Positions 33,544 to 45,501 of a stretch of DNA of 64,000 nt are shown here, one piece after another. This stretch comes from Ophiosphaerella korrae. Taxonomy: Eukaryota; Ascomycota; Dothideomycetes; Pleosporales; Phaeosphaeriaceae. The position numbers were made by a program, and so were the translations under genes. The DNA is taken from NCBI GenBank assembly GCA_028456385.1, contig JALNQF010000023.1:124001-188000 (forward strand). Direction: 5' to 3'. The stretch's first letter is position 1, and each line of letters starts with the position of its first letter. The notes beneath the pieces are model-generated. The model saw only the letters and a program-made list of their open reading frames with translations, was not told the DNA's origin and ran no database searches.

Positions 33544-35480
33544 GTGAGCACACCTTGCGCACAGTTCCGGATATCATCTTGCAGCTCGGCGGGCCCGTGA
33601 GTTAGTGAGCCTTGCCACAGCCAATGTTCCATATTGCCATGTATGCGTTTTCCGACTTCAAAGGCTTATGAATGCTCTTACAGTTATTCGCGAACGGATT
33701 TGTGGCTGGATATAACGAGTAATAAATCCTCTAAAAGCCCTTGAATAAGCAAACCCTTGTCCCGGGAGTTAAGAAATTCCATAAATAACTAACTGAAGCT
33801 TTCGATCACGTTCATTTTCGCCGCGGCTACACATCTTAGCACAGTAAAGTCTACTATATCGATTCCAGCTATTTCTGTTACGATGTGACTACAGGATTGC
33901 CAGGTATACGAAGAAATGTGTCGTGGACGTGGTGTGCATAGTGTACGGTGGAAGCGAGGTCGTCGATCTGATCAGTAGACAACTGAATTCAGGGACCACC
34001 TGACCAAAGCATGCAGCTTAGGTTGGACGAAAAACGACGTCGGTTTTGCCTGGCTATCGCAAGTGCAAGTGTTCGATGAGACACGAAGGAGAAAGCTCAA
34101 CCAAGCTAGCGCCTATTCAGCGTAGACGGGTGGGTGGCTAGCGTGGCGTCTCCTTGGCCGCCGGAGTGTTTGGGTTTTTACATCACGCATGGTCACTGAC
34201 AACTGTTGCTTAGCCAACCCTATTGAGATTGCTATTCGTCATCCCCGTGACGCAAGCCAACAGAAAGTCAATGCCCTAGACCTAATATCGCCTCTAGAAC
34301 CGAATTGCATGAGTTCTATTTTATTCTAGCAACAATTCGGCTCGAATCGGTTTGCGTAATTGATCAGCGCATTCATCGCCTTGCACTGATGGGATCATCG
34401 CGCTTGCCTCGTTGCCCCGTGTACCGCGGCGCGTCTAAAACACACGCTTGTGTCACCGTCTAACTGACCGCACTTGTTTTCTTCTTTTGATTATAAACAA
34501 TTTATACCAAACTCTCTAGTAATTTTTAAAGCCAGGTTGTAGATATTTCTAGGTTTAGATTCAATTTTAGAATGGAACCTATTTCAATCTCCACTTTTGC
34601 AGCATTGCCCATTAGAGCCGCTCTACGGCAAAGCGGTAGCGTGTGGCTTGTAAGCGCCGTGGTTCTTGACTGAGAGTCAGCTAGCCTTGTCAGATGAGAT
34701 GCGTAACTCAGAGCTCACCGAAATCTCTTCGAGCCCTACTCAAGGCCTGCGCACCGCAATATTGAAGCCAGCGGCAGCACGGCAATCAGATGCCAGAGGC
34801 AGCGCGTCAAGCGCGGTGGCGCTGCTAGCCTTGACGCTGGCAGCCATGACGTTGAGGGCCGATCGCGATCGAGATGGCGATCGTGGGGCACACGCGCGCC
34901 GAGCCCCACTAGCCCCGCTAGCCCAAACTCAAAATCAGCGCGCCGGACCAACGTCAACGCTCCAACTCAGCCACGCTGGAGCAATCCGGCACGCCAGCAG
35001 CCCTTTGCAAGGAGAGTCAATATACTAGTGACCAGCCTCATGGCGAGCCAAGGGGCGAGCAGCTGCAAGGGGAGAGCACATGAAAAGGGAGAAACAACGT
35101 TGTACGATAACTGCAACTCAACAAGGGATGATGAAAGACTTTGAGCCGGAGCCGACTCGAGAGATTCAGCCGAGTAGGCTGCGGCGTAGATACATAAGAT
35201 AAGCTCCACTGCCAGAGGCAGCAGGACAATGGAGAGATCAATCAATCAACTCTTTACTCACTGAGTTCATACCCAGTACTTTCAAGTCATAGGTGACCAA
35301 CTGAAAAAGGGCTTTTCTGAAAGCCTCAGTATCCCTCTCCAACAAGGCCCTCACATGGCCGTTACGAAAAAGCCTTTTTATCAACCTACTATAACCCCTT
35401 CAAAATCTGACAAGCCTGGTCTTCTTTTCTAGACGCCGGGCGAATGATTATGATGACTAAGGCCTTCAACATCGTCAACA
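33544..35480. other. Gene-poor stretch, one unrecognised ORF
   Basis: The frame 34666-35028 (120 codons) is Ala/Arg-rich with low-complexity sequence (for example RADRDRDGDRG). It could be the start of a retroelement gag-like ORF or chance; no family is recognised. The rest shows nothing. Confidence 0.3.
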
Positions 35481-36362
35481 TCGACAGTATGTCTGCCGCA
35501 TTCCCTGATGCTGCCCAACATTAATCGACAGCAGTTATGACAAAAGTTCACGAGATCAAACTTCTTCAGGCTAGTACCGATCTTGACGATATAAGCGAGT
35601 TTCGTCTTCTCGTAGACCACCAGCACATCAAATATGTCACTGTCGACCCTTACATCTTTGATGACATGGATATGATCTTCGAGCCTACCTTAATCGATAT
35701 CCTTCGTCCTCTGCCGCTAGCTGGAGATTGGAACCAAGCCCGCATTTTTCAGGCCACTTTTTTTTAGAAAAATCCTCGAATGGAAATGTCGAAATACAAG
35801 TTGAAACCTCAAAACAAATGCTTACCAGGATCTGTAGGACATGGCATTTACTTCAAATTGACTAACTCGAGCTGGAGATTGGCAGCCATCTTCGTAGTAA
35901 TGTGTGCGAGGCTAAATCTTCGAAATTTCCTGGGCAATTCGTTGTTAAGTTTGCTAGATTTGATTACGAGATCACAAGACTAGAACGCGAGACGGCTGCA
36001 TACAAGTGGATCGATGGCCAAAACATTGGACCTAAATTCCTAGGCCATTTGACCGAACATGGACGAGTGATTGGTTTTGCGATAAGCAAGATTGAAGATA
36101 CTCGACATGCGACACTGGACGATCTAAATATCTGTCGACAAGCTTTGCGTAGGCTGCATGCACTCGGGATCAGCACGGGGACACGAATAAGCACAACTTC
36201 CCCATTCATCCACATGGCGTCACACTGATCGATTTTGATTTCGCGAATCAGAGTGCCACGGAAGCAGAGCTAGATAAAGAGCTCCATGGGTTGGAGCAGG
36301 AGTTCGCAGATACCTCAGGGAAAAGTGGTCTTGGTGATCTTATCGATGGCACAGGGTGCTAA
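35480..36362 (+). pseudogene. Kinase-like phosphotransferase gene, decayed
   Basis: Three frames join into one fungal kinase-like protein of the group often labelled alpha-galactosidase A precursor. The first is 35537-35767 (PLPLAGDWNQARI). The next has a TAA in LQID*LELEIGSHLRSNV at about 35856-35900. It continues in 35902-36228 with PGQFVVKFARFDYEI and YKWIDGQNIGPKFLGHL, which carry the ATP-site lysine region. Near 36178 one G is missing; with it the text continues GDTNKHNFPIHPHGVTLIDF, the catalytic loop and metal-binding Asp, and ends ...SGLGDLIDGTGC at TAA 36360-36362. At least one stop and two frame changes make it a pseudogene. Confidence 0.65.
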
Positions 36363-36770
36363 GACACAGGTCAAGGCGGGACTACTGCAACTCTTCTAGG
36401 AGCGATGAGGAGTCAATGTCAACTCCAGCCAACCACACCTCTTGACCCTCTGCTTTTCAACGACTGCCTGTACTGCTAATTTGAATTGTAACAAATGGCC
36501 ATTATAGTACTAGCTGGCACGGAGAAACAGCCTGTACCCCCACACTTTAACTATCAGTATCACGCTACCAATCTAACCTTTTCGTTGGTAGTTGAAATTT
36601 CCGAATGCAGTCTATGGTATGGAATGGCTGGTGGAGGTCTAGCTCAGCCAGCCGTCGGCATGGCAGGCCGAAGCACGGTTCTTGTCAGATGGATTTACGT
36701 TCTAGATATCATGTGACTCTCCTTGTGTATCTATTACCCTATTTTTTCTGCTTTATCTTACAAGGACCAA
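36363..36770. other. Intergenic, no gene recognised
   Basis: Short frames only (36495-36716 and overlaps). Confidence 0.35.
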
Positions 36771-36990
36771 ATCTGGGACGTCGGCAGTCCCAGATTGGGG
36801 CCAATACTTAGCTTGCTCAGGTTTGCTTAGGCTGACAAGATCTGCTCAGATATGCACAGCCATAAGCTTGAATTACTTAGTCGCTGCTCAGTTTTACACA
36901 CTTGTATGTTCAGGTCCGAAAGTGGAAATGGACCTTAGTGAGGTAAGTTTTCCCATAGAAAACATCGCTTATAAGAACCCGCGTAACGAT
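36771..36990 (+). repeat. Dispersed repeat, copy 1 (of 2 in window)
   Basis: It shares order and sequence with 53639-53838: CCAATACTTAGCTTGCT, then a variable middle, then CCGAAAGTGGAAAT and AGTTTTCC. Identity is perhaps 75-80% by eye. No ORF or TIR seen. It could be a solo LTR or MITE. Confidence 0.6.
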
Positions 36991-37241
36991 ACTATACAAC
37001 TGTCAGAGTTCGATCCTCTAGTTATCACTCGAAAATTTGATTGTTTGTGAATACGCAATGACGTGACTCGTTCATTGGGCCTCAAGTGTTCTCTTCGCGT
37101 GGATGTTTCAGTTAGCGCGCGCGTATCGTCAAGTCGCAAACCCTTGCCAAGCCTACACCGACTGAACGGAATATAGAAGCAGCTCAGCTCAAACAATAAT
37201 AATACCTCAAAGCCTTCGCTAGAGTAACATAATTTTTCGAA

Positions 37242-38208
37242 ATGGGTTTGACGAAAGATATCTATCATTTTTATAACATCGCAGAGTTTATGACTGGTGA
37301 CAGCGATCTCTGGGTCGCGAAACGGTTTGAACGACTTCGTTTGATCAATTTGCTTTCCATTCAGCATCGTTTGTCTGGCCTTGAGAAAGAGATCGAAAGC
37401 CATGTTTTATACGAGGCGTATCTTATTGGACATGGGCAACATCCAAAGCCAACAAGGGAGGAGAGTGAAGTTCTAGCAGACCTTCAAAGCATGACTAAAG
37501 CATATAGTATGTTTTCTCCGTCAATAGCCTTATAGATGTATCAATAACTTTTGCAGGCGATGCAGTCTCATCACTCGCACTTCTGCAACGCAGCGAGGCT
37601 CCTGCCCCGCACATTTTAACCGCTCTCAAGGACGGCGCACCTCCGGCCGCTAATTTCGCCTATAAGCCTAGCAATTCGGATGAGATGAATCGCGAAGTCA
37701 AACAGCGGTTCTCAATAGCTACGCAGCGAAGAGATTGGATGCAGAGATACATCGCAAGGCACGCGCGCTTGGCTCGTGTGTTCGAAGAGGTTCAGCTTAC
37801 TTATGATCTAAACTGTAGCTCCCCTTAGCTGACGGAGTATGGCAGAAACACGTCACGGGTAATGTACCTTATACAAAATTCTCCGAAAGTCGGTTGAAAA
37901 AGGCGGAATTCGTATTGGTAGCTTTCTGCCTCTGCACAGTACAGTTGGCCCCAGTCCTGGCCTTGACTTTGATATCCAAAAAAGCAATTCGACTTGCTGT
38001 CATCGTCGTCCTTATCCTCTTCGTGTCGCTCCTGAATGTTCTCTTTGCAAATACTGTGCGAGCAACGAATTTCGGAGCAATTGCAGCGTACGTTTTTTCT
38101 CCGGCCGTCTTGATGTCAACCCAGGTGTCCCCTAAAATGGCCGAGCGACTGCTGACATATTACAGATACTCAGCAATTGTCGTTGTGTTCATAACCCAGA
38201 GCACATAG
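37242..38208 (+). CDS. DUF6594-type membrane protein, four exons
   Basis: Exons 37242-37506, 37557-37775, 37829-38087 and 38166-38208 join in frame to 261 residues. The introns are 50 bp (GTATGT..GCAG), 53 bp (GTGTGT..TTAG) and 78 bp (GTACGT..ACAG). The N-terminal half has the DUF6594 pattern: RFERLRLINLLSIQHRLSGLEKE. The C-terminal half has three hydrophobic stretches: VLVAFCLCTVQLAPVLALTL, then LAVIVVLILFVSLLNVLFA and AAYSAIVVVFI across the last junction. The function of the family is unknown; members are common in Pezizomycotina and are integral membrane proteins. The third intron is 78 nt and stop-free, so retention would give an in-frame variant 26 residues longer. No lesion seen. Confidence 0.75.
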
Positions 38209-38441
38209 GACTAGATGGTCATAGGTTGTCATTGCGACTTTTCTTTCTTTTGTCATTTTGTGGCATGCAGGTTTTGCATGTTAGGTCTTAGTTACGCTGA
38301 TATTACTTCTATCTTCAAATTCCCAGAGGAGTTATCGGATTTAGAACAGTTATCACTCAAGCAATACAAAACACGAGCCATGTAAAATTTTCGAACGGTT
38401 GTTTGAGAAAAGCAAATAGCAATAACAGCCAATTCAGCGCG

Positions 38442-40322
38442 CTAAACATGTGAAGAAACTTTGGCAAATACATCTTCTCCGGAGGAAGTCATCCGCACAA
38501 GTCCCACAACAGATTCCCCATTGCCTTGTACTTGAAAGGTTGTGTTTGACCAGTCGCCGTCGCCTAGTGAATCAACCGATAGATGAGGTGGCACTATCAT
38601 CTTTACAGACCAGTCATCAATCCAGAAAAGCTCGTGTTCGATTCGGGATGATAGATCCAAAGCCCCACTGACGACAATGTACATCTTTCCATCGCCTTTT
38701 CTGGTAATTGAGAGACTCTGCTCAAAACCGACCCCCTCGTAGACGCCTTCGATTTCCTTTGTGACCATAGGGTCATGCTTCAGCTCCTGGGCCAAGTTTC
38801 GCTCCACTTTTTTCCACTTTTGCATACATTCGGATTTATTCCTTATTACCATCTCTTTTATATATGAAGGCCGTACTACTTTAGAGGACAACCTGCCTCC
38901 ATCTATCCTTTCAACTATTCTCGCGAGGATGAGCTTTAAAATATGATCGACGGCATCAACAAGACCAGACGTGTCCGTTAGCACAACAACTGCAAAGCTA
39001 TTCTCGATGCTAACGTGAAGTGCTGTAGCACAGCTGCAGGCAATAGCAGATCCACCCATGTAATAGACATCGATGTCATCTTTGCCTAATCCATCTACAA
39101 GGACGCTGTAATTGGAGAAAATCTCAGTTGGGAATTGCGCCCGATTTGTTGAAAAATCACCAATGACTGAGGAGCCTAGGGTGGTGTAGAGTCCAAGTGG
39201 GGTGAATTTATGATTATCAGTTGGCTGGTTCACTTGGTTGAATAGCAACCTGAGAGCAGATAAATCAAAGCCAGGAATGGGTTCCCCCTTGTGAAATGTG
39301 TCGATAATAAACTTGAAGAACTTGTCAAGGTCCTCAGCCGTACTGTAGCCGCCAAGTGCCGCAGCTTCCGCACCATTTGCTTGATATTGAGGGCGGGTTA
39401 TCTCGTGACGCCTATCACTTGAGTCAACTACCCATCCTTTATTTTCTACAAACCGGTCCGCCGGGAGGTCAATGGGGATGCCAATGCTGGATGAACTCAT
39501 CCCCAGTGGTTTGAACAGTATGTCATCTACGAATGACTGTATGGTGCCTCCCCATAAAGCCTCAGTAGTAAGCGCAACAGCTGCATAGTTGACGTTGCTG
39601 TACCCTGCCCATGCCTTCATCGCCCCACTAGTCTCTTTATTCGTGGAAGCTTGACTTAATAAGTCCCAAATTTTGTTGAGAGGCATAATCGGATGTCCAG
39701 TTGGATTTAGCATTCGGTGGTTTGAAGATAAAAACCCATAACGATGTAGCAGAAGATGGTATAATGACGGGTCTTTATATAGCGCTCCGATATGCCTTTG
39801 GCTATATCCGTTGATCAATCTTGTCACAGGTTCATCCTGTATGTCCTTGAAACGCGTTAGGTTTCCCGGTGGGTTGACATCGGATGATGGTAACTCGACA
39901 GCAAGGTGGATAGCGATGATTACAGTCGTAGCAACAAGAACTTTTGTGAGGGAAGCGATGTGAAATATTCCCCCCCCAGTCGTAACTTGCGGCTCGATAA
40001 CATCATCTGCCATCGTGAATGTCTTGACCCTATGCTCTAGCACCTTGTCCGAAGATTGCCTTCGGATTGAGATTGTCGCTGTGTGAGTTCCGCTCAACTT
40101 GAGTATTTCCTTGATGTCTTTTTCAAGCCCGTCATCGAGCACGGCCGCCGCGGTCGATTCGAAGACTCTCTGTAAGGTAGGTGTCTGATAGGGCTGCATT
40201 AGCTCCTTTTCTGCATAAGAGAGATAAGCCTTGGTGGCTACAGATAAGCCTACCGCCTGAGGCAACGCCGCTCTCTGTACGGGCATCCACGCCATTTGGG
40301 AAGTATCAATGATCGATCGCAC
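38442..40322 (-). CDS. Serine hydrolase of the beta-lactamase/transpeptidase fold (class C-like)
   Basis: An uninterrupted 626-codon frame. The class C serine motif SLTK is at residues 124-127 (HIASLTKVL) and the Tyr-x-Asn motif YSN at 241-243 (AGYSNVNY). A LLLHRYGFLSS stretch at about 190-200 replaces the usual LLSHTSGL. Residues up to about 470 form the hydrolase domain. The last 120 residues look like the beta-strand-rich C-terminal domain of fungal family members (SLSITRKGDGKMYIVVSG). Proteins of this fold act as esterases, acyltransferases or peptidases, often in secondary metabolism; true antibiotic cleavage is not implied. No signal peptide and no intron. Convergent with the DUF6594 gene. 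Confidence 0.85.
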   Translation of the reverse strand: MRSIIDTSQMAWMPVQRAALPQAVGLSVATKAYLSYAEKELMQPYQTPTLQRVFESTAAAVLDDGLEKDIKEILKLSGTHTATISIRRQSSDKVLEHRVKTFTMADDVIEPQVTTGGGIFHIASLTKVLVATTVIIAIHLAVELPSSDVNPPGNLTRFKDIQDEPVTRLINGYSQRHIGALYKDPSLYHLLLHRYGFLSSNHRMLNPTGHPIMPLNKIWDLLSQASTNKETSGAMKAWAGYSNVNYAAVALTTEALWGGTIQSFVDDILFKPLGMSSSSIGIPIDLPADRFVENKGWVVDSSDRRHEITRPQYQANGAEAAALGGYSTAEDLDKFFKFIIDTFHKGEPIPGFDLSALRLLFNQVNQPTDNHKFTPLGLYTTLGSSVIGDFSTNRAQFPTEIFSNYSVLVDGLGKDDIDVYYMGGSAIACSCATALHVSIENSFAVVVLTDTSGLVDAVDHILKLILARIVERIDGGRLSSKVVRPSYIKEMVIRNKSECMQKWKKVERNLAQELKHDPMVTKEIEGVYEGVGFEQSLSITRKGDGKMYIVVSGALDLSSRIEHELFWIDDWSVKMIVPPHLSVDSLGDGDWSNTTFQVQGNGESVVGLVRMTSSGEDVFAKVSSHV

Positions 40323-41811
40323 ACCTTAGATAGCTTCCTTGAGGTCACTCGATGAATCGAGGGGCAGGAATCATCTGTTCATGGGCTTCAGAGTAATAGC
40401 GTTCCAGAACCAGAGCACAAAAGGCCTTTCAGATAGGCGTCGAGTCCCTGGGGCGTCTATGTGGAATGAGATGAAGCAAAAAGGGTGAGCGGATGGCAGG
40501 TCTACGGCACAGAAACTGGCTTATCAACCCTGCTACTGCGCTACTTCCTGTCTAGACATAGTTTCAGGTCGAAAGAGGCACCATGAGAAGAAAGGCCCGT
40601 CTTTGCATCGTGCGCTCCTCTTCATTGCATGATTGAGGCTCAGGACTCGCAGCCGGTCAGTTAACATGGCACTGTAGTGCATAGGTGTTATAACAACGGT
40701 TCGGCTGTTCGAGTTGCGCTCTTTGTGCCGCTCACTGAAGCTAGAATGATCAATATTATGGTACGCTAAGTGTCAAGCGGGATCCCTGGCGTCTATCCCT
40801 TTCACGGCAGCCTCTCCTCTCCATACTCTATTAGAGATGCACACACCACGATGCATCTATGATCGATTTGGGTTTAAACGGCATCATTTGGTGAGTTCAG
40901 TCATCGATGTAAGGGACTCTTTTTGTATGTTTGACTACACCTCTCAGTGGTGAAGCTTGGGTCGAAGAGCAAGATAAAAGCTGACCATTCGCTGTCAACA
41001 GGACCATTTTCCTCTTTTCACGCGTTTCCGAATCCCTGTGGTCTGATCTTTGACTTGGGTTGCACGAAATGACTGTGTTCCAGCATCAACTGAAGCCAGC
41101 GCGATAGTCTCCACATCTCCTCTTCCGAACACCCGCCTTTCCCCCTCCTCTCCGCAAATAGATTCGCCGAAGCAGAGAGCAACGGATTTATGATTCAACA
41201 ATGCTATACATCAGTAGAGAGGATTATAAACGTCAGCACCAAGGCCTGATCAATCACCTTGATTTGACTGCACGCTTGCTTCTAGCCGAACGCGATCCAA
41301 TAAGCGGGAAATCGATGGTAAGATAGACACATAAGGATCCTTCTCCAGGTCAAAATGTACTTCTTGGTTAACATTTGGAACACAGTAGCCATAGGTCCGC
41401 TCGATCGGTCCCCAATGTCTCTACCAAAAGCCCCGATACATAAACCTTACTCTTCCTCGGCATTCGTAAAATCGAACGGCGCTTGCGATATAATTGAGAA
41501 TACATATGCATTGTTGGTGCAATATTGGTAAAGCACATAATGCTTGATCTCTGACCACACGACGCAGTGAGCAAGACTAGGGCAGGTAAATTACCGGTAT
41601 GGATGTGATCATCCGTGCACTATGTGCAAACACACTTCGGGAGTCTGGGAACGAACGCGCCAACCGAAAAAGATACATGTCGCAAAAGCAGAATGATTAG
41701 CGAATCACCGACGGACACGTCGTTCCTAGATAAGAGGGATGCGAGGCTTGAGATCACAACCGTGCCTGCAGTATTCAACTTTCACCTTTGCTCTCTTGAT
41801 TTATTGCAGCC
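40323..41811. other. Intergenic, no gene recognised
   Basis: A 1.5-kb upstream region shared by the serine hydrolase (-) and the microgene at 41812 (+). Only short unremarkable frames occur. Confidence 0.4.
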
Positions 41812-42076
41812 ATGTCTGGTGCTGTCGCTCCACCAAGGAAAGGAAAATTTGTAGACAGGTACACACTGGACGACGAACGTCCTTTCGATTCGTACATTGC
41901 GAAGTACGAGGCTGAGAAACAGAAGAAGAAGAATGCTGCTCTTCTAGCACAAGCACCCGAACAAAGCACGGCAACTCCTACGGACACCAAGAAGCCCAAG
42001 CGGAAGAAGTCTCGCGTGAGTGGGCCAACAGCTTGGGGCTTTAGATTGCTGATTGTGTCAGTGCGTTGTATCTTGA
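41812..42076 (+). CDS. Small protein, 72 aa, with polybasic tail and CaaX box (two exons)
   Basis: ATG 41812 lies in a good context (GCAGCCATGTC). Exon 1 is 41812-42015. A 46-bp intron (42016-42061; GTGAGT, GCTGATT branch-like, GTCAG) is removed in phase 0, and exon 2 is 42062-42076, encoding only Cys-Val-Val-Ser and a stop. The spliced product is Lys-rich, with charged repeats (YEAEKQKKKN), and ends KKPKRKKSR followed by CVVS. A cluster of basic residues just before C-aliphatic-aliphatic-Ser is the pattern of farnesylated, plasma-membrane-bound proteins such as Ras. Without splicing the frame runs on to 42156 and has no CaaX. The family is unknown. That a standard intron delivers exactly a CaaX box argues for a real gene; expression is unproven. 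Confidence 0.6.
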
Positions 42077-44503
42077 GTCGAAGACAGGACAAGCTATATT
42101 GTTTGCAATTCGAATTGGAAAAGACCACTTGTCGCAATAACATGGACCATAGTTAGCGAGCAAGCGTGGTAAACAAGCAAGATATTTACTAAATGCGACG
42201 GAATAAGTACGTAGTCTGGGGCCAACGAGACGCTGTCGTATATTAATAGATGTGTTTCTAACACTATTCCTGCATATTAAGATGGCTTAGCTCTGTTGCT
42301 GAAATTTTCTATTCGTTACGAGCATGCATTTAATCTAAACTAACAGCTGTATAAGTCAATCTAAAGGAGCTCATCCAACAGCCGAGCGATATGCTCTTAA
42401 AGCGTCCCATCTGCCCATAATCCAGAATAGTAAGTCCGCGTTTTTGGAACCCAGGACAAGATCGCAATATGCTTGTACTTCAAAGGTGCGCGCATACTAT
42501 CTCGCTTTTGTCTAGCTTTCTGCAAGTAGTGCCATGCAGGCAGAGGATCAATGTTTTTATCCCCAAAGTGTCCTCATTCCCCGTACAACCGAGAGCATCA
42601 GCTTGCGCTCGATTAAAGAGCTATAATGGCGGGGTACAATTGTTGCTCGATATAGCAGGCTCGTAGCGGACGTGTTCAGCTGCAGAATGGGCGAGATCTT
42701 GTGTGCTCAACGGTACAGGAGACAGCGGTAGCTACCTGTCGTCGGCAGCAGCCGCTACTGCGCAAGAGGAGGCAGAAAGGCGCGGTATACGTCTTGCACG
42801 TCGGCATAACGTGGAGCATAGTCGACTTTGCGTGGGAGACGGGGCGCGGTGGATGTGCAGGAGAGGCGGTCGACTCAGTTGTGATGGCGGAGCTGGCTAT
42901 GGGCGCATTCCTGACGAGTTAGGGTGGCAGCGAGGGCTGGTGAGCGGCTACGTGAATGGGAAGGGCGTCTGCTGCTGCGACATGGAGGCGGTAGCCCGAT
43001 GTGACCATTGCAGAGAAGGCATGCTGGAGCGGGAGGAGCAGCAGCGCGAGACGGCACCTCGGCATACAGTTTGAGGATGCACATCCTCCGCGCAGTACCC
43101 CAAACGCAGTAACTACTACCACCGCGTTGCACACAGCCTGCGCCATTGTCGTTCAACTCGAGCTGTATCATACTGGCTACACGGGTGGCGCGAATGGCTC
43201 AAGCAAGCGTTGTCGCTGTTTGCGCGCGCTGGTGCAAGATTGCAGCGGATCAAGTTAGTCTCACAGAGCTCCCCATCTCTTGCACCCACTCCGCCTTCTC
43301 TCGGGCTACATTGCGCAATCAAAACCCTCCCATACAGCAACGCCCAATGTGCCCATCGTCAATATGCCGCCTCCGCCAGGCCCTGCATCTCAATTGGAAT
43401 CGCCACGCATTGCACCTCTTCGACAACCACCCATTGCCAGGGCGAACCCTTAACCTGAAAGTGCGCGCCGCTTTTCCTCCGACATAGGGCGGTATGGAGT
43501 CCATAGTGGGTAACATACTGCATGAAAAGCGATGTCGCCAGGATTGTTGCTGGAGTGGTGGATATAGCTGAGAATTGCTACAAGCAATTGTCAAAACCTG
43601 TGTATAGAAGCAAAAGGTTTAACAGTGGGGTTTTCCTCACTCTCAAGCAGTCTGCCCTGTGCGCTAAAGCATTGGCAAGAGCTTCTTGCACTTGGGTGTG
43701 GGTCCAGCTTCTTGTTTAACTACCTATATAGGCGGGTCAGGTCACTCGTTAGTGGATCTCATTCTACGCCGTGATCGTTACCGCTGCCACTGTCCGTCCA
43801 TCGTGCCTACTACAGCGCCAATAATGAGTTCATCGTCGTTATTTTGACAAGCGAGTCTAGGTTCAATATCTCGAAGATTCGCTGAAGGTTGTGCACAGAC
43901 TAACCGGTTTGGTTTGAACAGGCTATAGATAGTCAAGCTGGACCGAAAAATATTTCCACTGGCCTTGAAGCTTGACTAGGACTATTGTTTCTGAGAGTAC
44001 AAGGCAGGTCTAGCCAGAAAGTCATTGGAGCCCAGTTGCGCTGGCTGCGGTGATACCCTTTCTTGAAGACACGTGTTTGAGAATCCGCCTGTGCTACCTG
44101 TTCTCTTCAGCAGACTGCTTTGCACGAGCATTGACCTTCAATTATCTTCTACCACGTTGGGCGCTAACAATCTTGAGCACCGAAGCCTCGCCTTGGTCAT
44201 GTATCTCACAATAGCGTAGAAAGAATGTAATCACAACCAGTAATATCTGTTCTAGTATTTATTTGTAGCATTTACACCGCATATTCTAAGATACCTCCTG
44301 CGAAAAGCGATACCAGCCAACAATTCCATCTCCTTAACCGCCTCTCTCCAACCCGCTCCTGATTAGCCCGTCGAAACTGTATGCTCGGTTAGCTATATTG
44401 CAAAACATGTCAAACCCCAGTGAATAGTGCTAAGAATCTAACGCCGCTTGATGAATCTTTCCCGTTTCTATCAGCTACTGGGTACTTCTCTACCCAAACA
44501 TCA
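42077..44503. other. Long gene-poor stretch
   Basis: 42660-43500 is GC-rich with many overlapping short frames on both strands, none recognisable. 43720-44450 shows nothing. Confidence 0.4.
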
Positions 44504-44932
44504 AAGCTTGGCTTGCTCCAAATTTGGGCAAAGTTTATCGGGAGTGATCGTGATCGTGCTAGCGGACGAGGCTGAGCGATGAAGAACAACCTGAAGTTTG
44601 TCAGTATTACCTGGGGTCGTTAAGACATCACGTACCTTAGTTGCAAATCTCATGCATAGGTTCTCCTTGCGGGGAAATGGGATTTCGGTGATGGCCTCAA
44701 GTACGGAACTCTTGCTGGACGACTAGTTACAAATAACAAACTGGGGTAATTCGGTAATGCCGCTGAGGCCCGTATGGCGTAGTTTATCTACGATGTCTAT
44801 AACTTTCCGCTGGTCTGTAGACTGCAAAGCCTATATAGAGCTCGTGGTGACAGAATCCTGGTCGACGGAAATTGGCGTGATTGAGGTCTCGGTGTCCTTA
44901 TAATCAGAATCGGTAGGCATACTAGCTGCCAT
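44504..44932 (-). pseudogene. Dynamin-family GTPase, N-terminal relic
   Basis: From ATG 44932 the minus strand reads MAASMPTDSDYKD, a stop (TAG), then VIDIVDKLRHTGLSGI and LPQFVICN, stop, SSSKSSVLEAI: the dynamin P-loop region GDQSSGKSS with a stop and a Ser for the first loop Gly. It continues TEIPFPRKENLCMRFATK. A 45-bp intron (44635-44591) fits, then VVLHRSAS and TITITPDKL to TGA at 44504. Homology ends there, so only the first quarter of the GTPase domain remains. It is a separate copy from the one at 61814. Confidence 0.65.
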
Positions 44933-45501
44933 ATTGGTAGATGCAATTGTCCTAGAATCCGAGTAAATAATGAGAGAAGATGTAAGGTAGCGGTAGGAAC
45001 GAAAGTGAGGTGGTCAAGAAGAGATCGGGGAACAGGCAGCGAGTTTGATTATATGTGATCTGAAGTCTTTGTTGCGGTGAAAGTGAAGGAAACAGGCACG
45101 CAGGGGTTGTGGGGGTGGAGGCAAGCAACAAATTACCTTCCATCCCTTTCAGTGCTCCAAGGGACTGGGAAACAATATTTACAATCTATCGTGACGGGCA
45201 AGGGAGCATATATGCATAGTTCAACCTATTCCTATCTGATGCATAACCGAAAGTACCCACTTAGCCGGGGAGTCCGTTGTAGCGGGCCAGTCTAAACAGA
45301 AACTCAGAATGCATACATTCATATCCATATTCACTGCCATAGTCAACTAATCTAACCAATATAATCCGCGTCCTAATACTTTATGCTCGTAATCTCCTAG
45401 CTTCCGAGTTTCAAAGGCCTGCGTGTCCCGTTACCTACTAACCCTAAGCAACCACCATTGATCCAAGCTCACCCTTTATTGACTACCGTGAACATTTACT
45501 C
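44933..45501. other. Intergenic, no gene recognised
   Basis: No recognisable frame. Confidence 0.35.

Noticed and set aside
34600..34680. Possible tRNA-derived SINE head
   Set aside because: The A-box-like text is weak and no B box follows at the right distance.
34666..35028. 120-codon ORF as a retroelement gag start
   Set aside because: Only composition suggests it; no zinc knuckle, protease or reverse transcriptase follows.
36940..37030. GAGTTCGATCCTC as a tRNA B box
   Set aside because: No matching A box or acceptor stem could be built around it.
42660..43500. Many overlapping ORFs suggesting a gene
   Set aside because: All are short, on both strands and in all frames, as expected for GC-rich non-coding sequence.
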